DNA from: an uncultured Acidobacteriota bacterium
Lineage (GTDB): Bacteria > Acidobacteriota > Terriglobia > Terriglobales > CAINCZ01
DNA length: 13,021 nt
NCBI GenBank assembly: GCA_903847195.1
Contig: CAINCZ010000096.1
Span: 1-13,021 of the forward strand
Direction: 5' to 3'
Notes under the pieces: model-generated
The model's database searches: none
Seen by the model: the letters and a program-made list of their open reading frames with translations, nothing else
Told to the model about the DNA's origin: nothing
Program-made: the position numbers and the translations under genes
Shown here: positions 9,918 through 13,021 of the stretch, piece after piece
Position numbering within the stretch: the stretch's first letter is position 1
How the letters are laid out: each line of letters starts with the position of its first letter

Positions 9918-9951
9918 GCCCCGTCCTGACCGGTTTTGCTCGGGCGGGCTT
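9918..9951 (+). terminator. Weak hairpin after the DUF1385 gene
   Basis: CCCGTCC (9920-9926) can pair with GGGCGGG (9942-9948) around a 15-nt loop, followed by CTTTC. It lies 45 nt past the DUF1385 stop. It begins with GTGCCCCG, so it may be a decayed member of the GTGCCCCAC palindromes. The terminator role is uncertain. Confidence 0.28.
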
Positions 9952-9986
9952 TCACGGAAAGGCCGCAATCGGGCGGTCCGGCAATT

Positions 9987-9992
9987 TACAAT
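9987..9992 (+). promoter_or_regulatory. Weak -10 candidate upstream of prfA
   Basis: TACAAT lies about 80 nt before the prfA start. The bases 17 nt upstream (GCAAT-like) do not resemble a -35 box. It is noted only because the 197-bp gap and a possible hairpin before it suggest that prfA has its own promoter. Confidence 0.22.
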
Positions 9993-10072
9993 GTTCAGAG
10001 ATCAGGAAAGCGAATCTGCTGCGATTGCGTCCATGACGGCTTGAGCTTGACGCGGCAGGGAATGAAGCACTT

Positions 10073-11146
10073 ATGTTTGACCGGCTGGAACAAATCGAGG
10101 CCAAGCACCACGAACTGGAGCAATCGCTGGCCGACCCCACGGTGATCTCGGATTCCTCCCGCTACCAGAAGACCGCCAAGGCCCACAGCGAACTGACCGC
10201 CGTGGTCGAGAAGTACCGCGAGTTCAAGGAACTGCGCCAGGGCATCAGCGAAAGCAAGGCACTCGTCGCCGAAGAGACCGATGCTGAGATGCGCGAATAC
10301 GCGCAGCAGGAACTAGCCGGGCTGGAGTCGCGCATCACGACCGTCGAGGAAGACCTGAAGGTCCTGCTGTTGCCCAAAGACCCGAACGACGACAAAAACG
10401 TCGTCCTCGAAATCCGCGCCGGCACCGGCGGCGACGAGGCCACGCTGTTTGCCGCCGAGATGTTCCGCATGTACACGCGCTACGCCGAGACGCAGCGCTG
10501 GCGGGTGGAGGTGCTCTCCACTTCCGAGTCGGGCATCGGTGGCCTCAAGGAAGTGATCGCGCTGGTGGAAGGCCACGGTGCCTTTTCGCGGCTGAAATAT
10601 GAAAGCGGCGTGCACCGCGTGCAGCGCGTGCCGGCCACCGAACAGCAGGGACGCGTGCATACCTCGGCCATAACGGTGGCCGTGCTGCCGGAAGCCGAGG
10701 ACGTGGACATCAAGATCGAGGCCAAAGACATTCGCATCGACACCTTCTGTTCGTCGGGTCCGGGCGGACAGTCGGTGAATACGACCTATTCGGCGGTGCG
10801 TATCACCCACCTGCCGACCAACACGGTCGTCAGCTGCCAGGACGAAAAGTCGCAGATCAAGAACCGCGAAAAGGGCATGCGCGTACTGCGCTCGCGTCTC
10901 TACGAAATGGAGCAGCAGAAGCAGCAGGACGCGCTGGCGAAAGAACGCCGCTCGCAGGTGGGCTCGGGCGACCGCAGCGAAAAGATCCGCACCTACAACT
11001 TCCCCCAGAACCGCGTCACCGACCACCGCATCGGAATGACCATGCACCAGCTCGACCAGACGATGGAAGGCAAGCTCCAACCGTTCATCGACGCGCTGAT
11101 TACGCATTATCAGTCGGAGATGCTGAAGGCGGAGTCGGCGAGCTAA
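10073..11146 (+). CDS. prfA: Peptide chain release factor 1
   Basis: RF1 reads UAA and UAG stop codons in the ribosomal A site and triggers peptide release. The 357-residue protein has an N-terminal coiled helical domain, the block [18 protein letters not shown] (113-130), the tripeptide anticodon PAT (187-189 in [15 protein letters not shown]), which marks RF1 rather than RF2 (SPF), and the catalytic GGQ (231-233 in [12 protein letters not shown]). The start [17 protein letters not shown] matches family N-termini. No programmed frameshift, seen in many RF2 genes, is present. It follows the DUF1385 gene by 197 bp, and no prmC methylase gene is adjacent in this window. The reading frame ends TAA, followed at once by the palindrome-rich convergent region. 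Confidence 0.98.
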   Translation: MFDRLEQIEAKHHELEQSLADPTVISDSSRYQKTAKAHSELTAVVEKYREFKELRQGISESKALVAEETDAEMREYAQQELAGLESRITTVEEDLKVLLLPKDPNDDKNVVLEIRAGTGGDEATLFAAEMFRMYTRYAETQRWRVEVLSTSESGIGGLKEVIALVEGHGAFSRLKYESGVHRVQRVPATEQQGRVHTSAITVAVLPEAEDVDIKIEAKDIRIDTFCSSGPGGQSVNTTYSAVRITHLPTNTVVSCQDEKSQIKNREKGMRVLRSRLYEMEQQKQQDALAKERRSQVGSGDRSEKIRTYNFPQNRVTDHRIGMTMHQLDQTMEGKLQPFIDALITHYQSEMLKAESAS

Positions 11147-11155
11147 GCTCGCACG

Positions 11156-11190
11156 GTGCCCCACATCTGCCGCAGTTAGCAGATGCGGGT
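11156..11190 (+). repeat. Interspersed palindrome, ATCTGC type, copy 1
   Basis: CCCACATCTGC (11160-11170) pairs with GCAGATGCGGG (11179-11189) at 10 of 11 positions around an 8-nt loop (CGCAGTTA). The single C in the right arm and the C in the loop set it apart from the other three copies. It starts with GTGCCCCAC. Confidence 0.85.
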
Positions 11191-11233
11191 TCGTGTGGCC
11201 AGGGGCCCAAGTTCGCGCCGTTCCTGGTGCCTA

Positions 11234-11268
11234 GTGCCCCACATCTGCCGTAGTTAGCAGATGTGGGT
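11234..11268 (+). repeat. Interspersed palindrome, ATCTGC type, copy 2
   Basis: CCCACATCTGC (11238-11248) pairs perfectly with GCAGATGTGGG (11257-11267) around the loop CGTAGTTA. The tail to about 11307 (TTGTGCCTGCGG, then CGCTCTCCCTCGGGACCGG) is shared with copies 3 and 4. Orientation is the same as the other copies. Confidence 0.9.
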
Positions 11269-11330
11269 TCTTGTGCCTGCGGCCAGTGCGCTCTCCCTCG
11301 GGACCGGGTCGGGTTCCCCAGGTTCGCGCC

Positions 11331-11344
11331 GTGCCGTTCGGCAC
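11331..11344 (-). terminator. Small hairpin after the radical SAM gene
   Basis: GTGCC and GGCAC form a 5-bp stem around a 4-nt loop, 11 nt past the radical SAM stop. No uridine run follows on the minus strand. It may add to transcript-end structure in this convergent region, but is weak as a terminator. Confidence 0.25.
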
Positions 11345-11355
11345 TAACCGGGGCC

Positions 11356-12240
11356 CTACAGCCCCCGCGCCCACGCCGGGCGAAGCGGGGCCTCTCCGTC
11401 AATCGCCTCCCTAACCTCGCTGAGCAGACGTTCTTTCTCCGCGCCCAGCGTCCCTTTCAGAATTAACCAGTTCGACGCATGATCGCTGCGGAAGACCGTG
11501 CGCCGCAGTTCCAGTCTCGAAAGAAACTGCTCCATCTCCGCGAACAGCTCGCGCTGCGCGAGCGGCTCCCACCCGGGAAATCCGGCGCGAAAACGCTGCT
11601 CTCCCTTCGGAAAGCTCACCACCAGCGTGGCCAAGAACTCCGGCTGCGTCAGGTTCGCCAGCCGCGCCGAGTTCGCCGCGTGCTGCTCGGACCACACCTT
11701 GCCGCCCAGCCCATTCAGGATCATCACCGACCGCCTGATGCCCGCCGCACCCAGCTTGTCCAGCGCATCCCGGGTGGTATCCTGGGTCTCGCCCTTGTTC
11801 ACCGCCGCCAGCACCTCGTCGTCACCCGACTCCGCTCCCACGTAGACCATCTTCAGTCCGGCCGCGGCCAGTTCGTTGATCTCGGCCTGCGTCTTCTTCC
11901 GCAGATTGCGGGGCAGGCAGTAAGACGAAATGCGCCGCGCGTTCGGCAGATGGGTGTGAATTGCCTCGAGTATCGGCAGCAATCTCTGCGTGGGCAGCAC
12001 CAGCGCGTCGCCGTCGGACAGAAAGACCCGCCGGATCTGCGGGCCGTATAGCTCTCCCGTGCGGCGGATGCTCTCGATGACCTCGCTCTCGTCGCGCAGC
12101 GCGAACTTCTTCTGCGCAGCGGTGTACATCTCGCAGAACGTGCAGCGGTTCCACGAGCATCCGTCGGTGACCGGCAGAATCAGCGACTCGGCCTCGCTGG
12201 GCGGACGGAAAACGGGTTCGACGTAGCGGATGGGGAGCAT
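11356..12240 (-). CDS. Radical SAM protein (COG1032-like, no B12-binding domain)
   Basis: Radical SAM enzymes cleave S-adenosylmethionine at a 4Fe-4S cluster to start radical chemistry. The 294-residue protein opens MLPIRYVEPVFRPPSEAESL, then has the cluster motif C28-x4-C33-x2-C36 in GCSWNRCTFCEMY. The spacing x4 instead of x3 is typical of this subgroup. FLSDGDAL (about 73-80) and VYVGAESGDDEVLAAVNKG (about 132-150) fit strands of the radical SAM barrel. The C-terminal part shows no extra cluster motif, and there is no N-terminal cobalamin domain. The substrate is unknown and no partner gene is next to it. Start ATG 12240 has only a weak site upstream. The gene stands alone between two pairs of palindromic repeats in direct orientation. 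Confidence 0.88.
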   Translation of the reverse strand: MLPIRYVEPVFRPPSEAESLILPVTDGCSWNRCTFCEMYTAAQKKFALRDESEVIESIRRTGELYGPQIRRVFLSDGDALVLPTQRLLPILEAIHTHLPNARRISSYCLPRNLRKKTQAEINELAAAGLKMVYVGAESGDDEVLAAVNKGETQDTTRDALDKLGAAGIRRSVMILNGLGGKVWSEQHAANSARLANLTQPEFLATLVVSFPKGEQRFRAGFPGWEPLAQRELFAEMEQFLSRLELRRTVFRSDHASNWLILKGTLGAEKERLLSEVREAIDGEAPLRPAWARGL

Positions 12241-12308
12241 GTCTCAATTCCAGGTGGATAAACCGCCGGTGCTTCAATCAGGCTCACCTTCAGCATGAGT
12301 AAGCCTGG

Positions 12309-12343
12309 TGCCCCACATCTGCCGTAGTTAGCAGATGTGGGCT
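12309..12343 (+). repeat. Interspersed palindrome, ATCTGC type, copy 3
   Basis: CCCACATCTGC (12313-12323) pairs perfectly with GCAGATGTGGG (12332-12342) around the loop CGTAGTTA. It is the palindrome head of the first 80-bp tandem unit. Confidence 0.92.
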
Positions 12344-12388
12344 GTCTTGTGCCTGCGGTCGGTGCGCTCTCCCTCGGGACCGGCCTCG

Positions 12389-12423
12389 TGCCCCACATCT
12401 GCCGTAGTTAGCAGATGTGGGCT
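12389..12423 (+). repeat. Interspersed palindrome, ATCTGC type, copy 4
   Basis: This copy is identical to copy 3 over the whole palindrome (stem 12393-12403 with 12412-12422) and sits exactly 80 bp after it. Confidence 0.92.
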
Positions 12424-12490
12424 GTCTTGTGCCTGCGGTCGGGGCGCTCTCCCTCGGGACCGGCACCGTGTCGCGTGGAGGGGATATTCA

Positions 12491-13021
12491 CTACCCCAGC
12501 AACTTCTCCACCGTCTCAAAGCTCAACGCCAGCGCGGCGTCGAGCGCGGCGGCGTCCTTTCCGCCGGCCTCGGCCATGTCGGGACGTCCACCGCCCGAGC
12601 CGCCTACCTTCTCGGCAATCGGCTTGATCACCTTGCCCGCCGGCAGCTTCGGCGCCAGGTCCTTGGTCACGCCGACGATCAGCGAGACGCGGCCTTCCTC
12701 ATCCACCGAGCCCAGCACCACCACGCCCGAGCCGAGCTTGTTGCGCAGGTTATCGACCAGCGTGCGCAGTTGCGGACGCCCGAGCCCGTCGGCCCGCTGC
12801 GCCATCACCTTCACACCCCTCACTTCCCTGACCTGCTCAGCCGCCGAGGCCACCGAGGCCGCGGCTGACTTCATGCGAATCTGGTCAAGCTCCCTTTGCA
12901 GGCGCTTGATCTCTTCATCGCGATTGCCGATCTCACGTGCGAGCGCGGCGGCCAGCGAGTCTTCTTCGGCAACACGCACCAGCGAGCGGGTCACGGCTTC
13001 CAGTTCGTGATCGGCGCGGAA
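12491..13021 (-). CDS. alaS: Alanine--tRNA ligase, C-terminal part (partial, runs off right edge)
   Basis: AlaRS charges tRNA-Ala. Only the last 176 codons are in view; the frame is open to the right edge, so the GTG at 12994 is internal and not the true start. The visible part starts with a charged helical stretch ([20 protein letters not shown]), then a DHHA1-type C-terminal domain: [20 protein letters not shown], and the hallmark [15 protein letters not shown] near the end. In AlaRS this domain joins the editing region and binds the tRNA elbow. It ends in TAG at 12491. A free-standing DHHA1 or a RecJ-like protein is less likely given the GGGRPDMA motif. The catalytic and editing domains cannot be examined. 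Palindrome tandem repeats begin 23 bp after the stop. Confidence 0.92.
   Translation of the reverse strand, partial: FRADHELEAVTRSLVRVAEEDSLAAALAREIGNRDEEIKRLQRELDQIRMKSAAASVASAAEQVREVRGVKVMAQRADGLGRPQLRTLVDNLRNKLGSGVVVLGSVDEEGRVSLIVGVTKDLAPKLPAGKVIKPIAEKVGGSGGGRPDMAEAGGKDAAALDAALALSFETVEKLLG

Larger units (their letters stand above)
11147..11355. other. Convergent intergenic region between prfA and the radical SAM gene, filled by palindromes
   Basis: The 209 bp contain two ATCTGC-type palindromes (11156-11190 and 11234-11268), each followed by a related tail. CAAGTTCGCGCCGT (11208-11221) and CAGGTTCGCGCCGT (11319-11332) recur after each copy. The tail of copy 1 looks like that of copy 2 with internal deletions. 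A 5-bp GTGCC/GGCAC hairpin with a GTTC loop (11331-11344) lies next to the radical SAM stop. No gene is seen. Confidence 0.6.
12309..12468 (+). repeat. Near-perfect 80-bp tandem duplication containing palindrome copies 3 and 4
   Basis: Units 12309-12388 and 12389-12468 differ only at 12364/12444 (T to G) and in the last four bases (CCTC and CACC). Each has the palindrome, then a tail with CTTGTGCCTGCGGTCGG and GCGCTCTCCCTCGGGACCGG. The near identity points to a recent duplication. It lies between the radical SAM start and the alaS stop, in what may be the radical SAM promoter or alaS 3' region. The 250-bp gap holds no gene. Confidence 0.92.

Noticed and set aside
12180..12296. 38-codon minus-strand frame starting MLKVSLIEAPAVYPPG just before and overlapping the radical SAM start, resembling the start of a B12-binding radical SAM protein
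   Set aside because: It is in another frame from the radical SAM gene, has no cobalamin motif and loses all family character after about 18 residues. The radical SAM gene has a normal family start at 12240. It is probably chance.
12309..12468. CRISPR array
   Set aside because: Two 80-bp units adjoin with no unique spacers, and the palindrome recurs singly elsewhere. No cas gene is present.
12335..12868. Plus-strand frames running through the repeats and antisense to alaS
   Set aside because: The first part merely translates the repeat unit twice and the rest is antisense to the AlaRS C-terminal domain.
12491..12994. A complete 167-residue protein starting at GTG 12994
   Set aside because: The frame is open to the right edge upstream of this GTG, and the content matches only the C-terminal end of AlaRS, so it is a truncated gene rather than a short one.

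Overview
The window looks like chromosomal core sequence of a high-GC bacterium. My best guess is an acidobacterium (Terriglobia-like). This rests on general protein character and on the type of interspersed palindrome (GTGCCCCAC...GTGGGG) that I associate with that group; it is an inference, not a database result. No phage, transposase, CRISPR array, rRNA or tRNA was recognised.

Layout. Positions 1-7487 are all read on the minus strand. In transcript order they hold gyrA (DNA gyrase A), a LOG-family nucleotide hydrolase, rplU-rpmA-obgE (ribosomal proteins L21 and L27 and the ribosome-assembly GTPase Obg), and the N-terminal 537 codons of a membrane chemoreceptor that runs off the left edge. 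A 262-bp divergent region (7488-7749) separates gyrA from three plus-strand genes: a zinc-type CDF exporter, a DUF1385 membrane protein and prfA (release factor 1). After a convergent region made mostly of palindromic repeats, the minus strand resumes with a radical SAM protein and the C-terminal end of alaS, cut by the right edge.

Most genes serve housekeeping information flow: ribosome build-up (L21, L27, Obg), termination (RF1), tRNA charging (AlaRS) and DNA topology (GyrA). rplU-rpmA-obgE is a classic conserved cluster with a strong sigma70-like promoter and a structured leader of about 200 nt. The metal exporter, LOG protein, radical SAM protein and chemoreceptor are accessory.

The least ordinary features are non-coding. 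(1) A palindrome family occurs in two versions sharing outer arms: four copies with an ATCTGC inner stem in direct orientation on both sides of the radical SAM gene, two of them in a near-perfect 80-bp tandem, and two copies with a CAAGCC inner stem, one between gyrA and the LOG gene and one in frame inside the DUF1385 gene. (2) The region upstream of the chemoreceptor has three 7-nt segments that allow mutually exclusive hairpins beside a small ORF with a good ribosome binding site. (3) The chemoreceptor contains HAMP-like units with an exact 90-residue period. None of these proves a new system; the palindrome family and the possible RNA switch are the best candidates.
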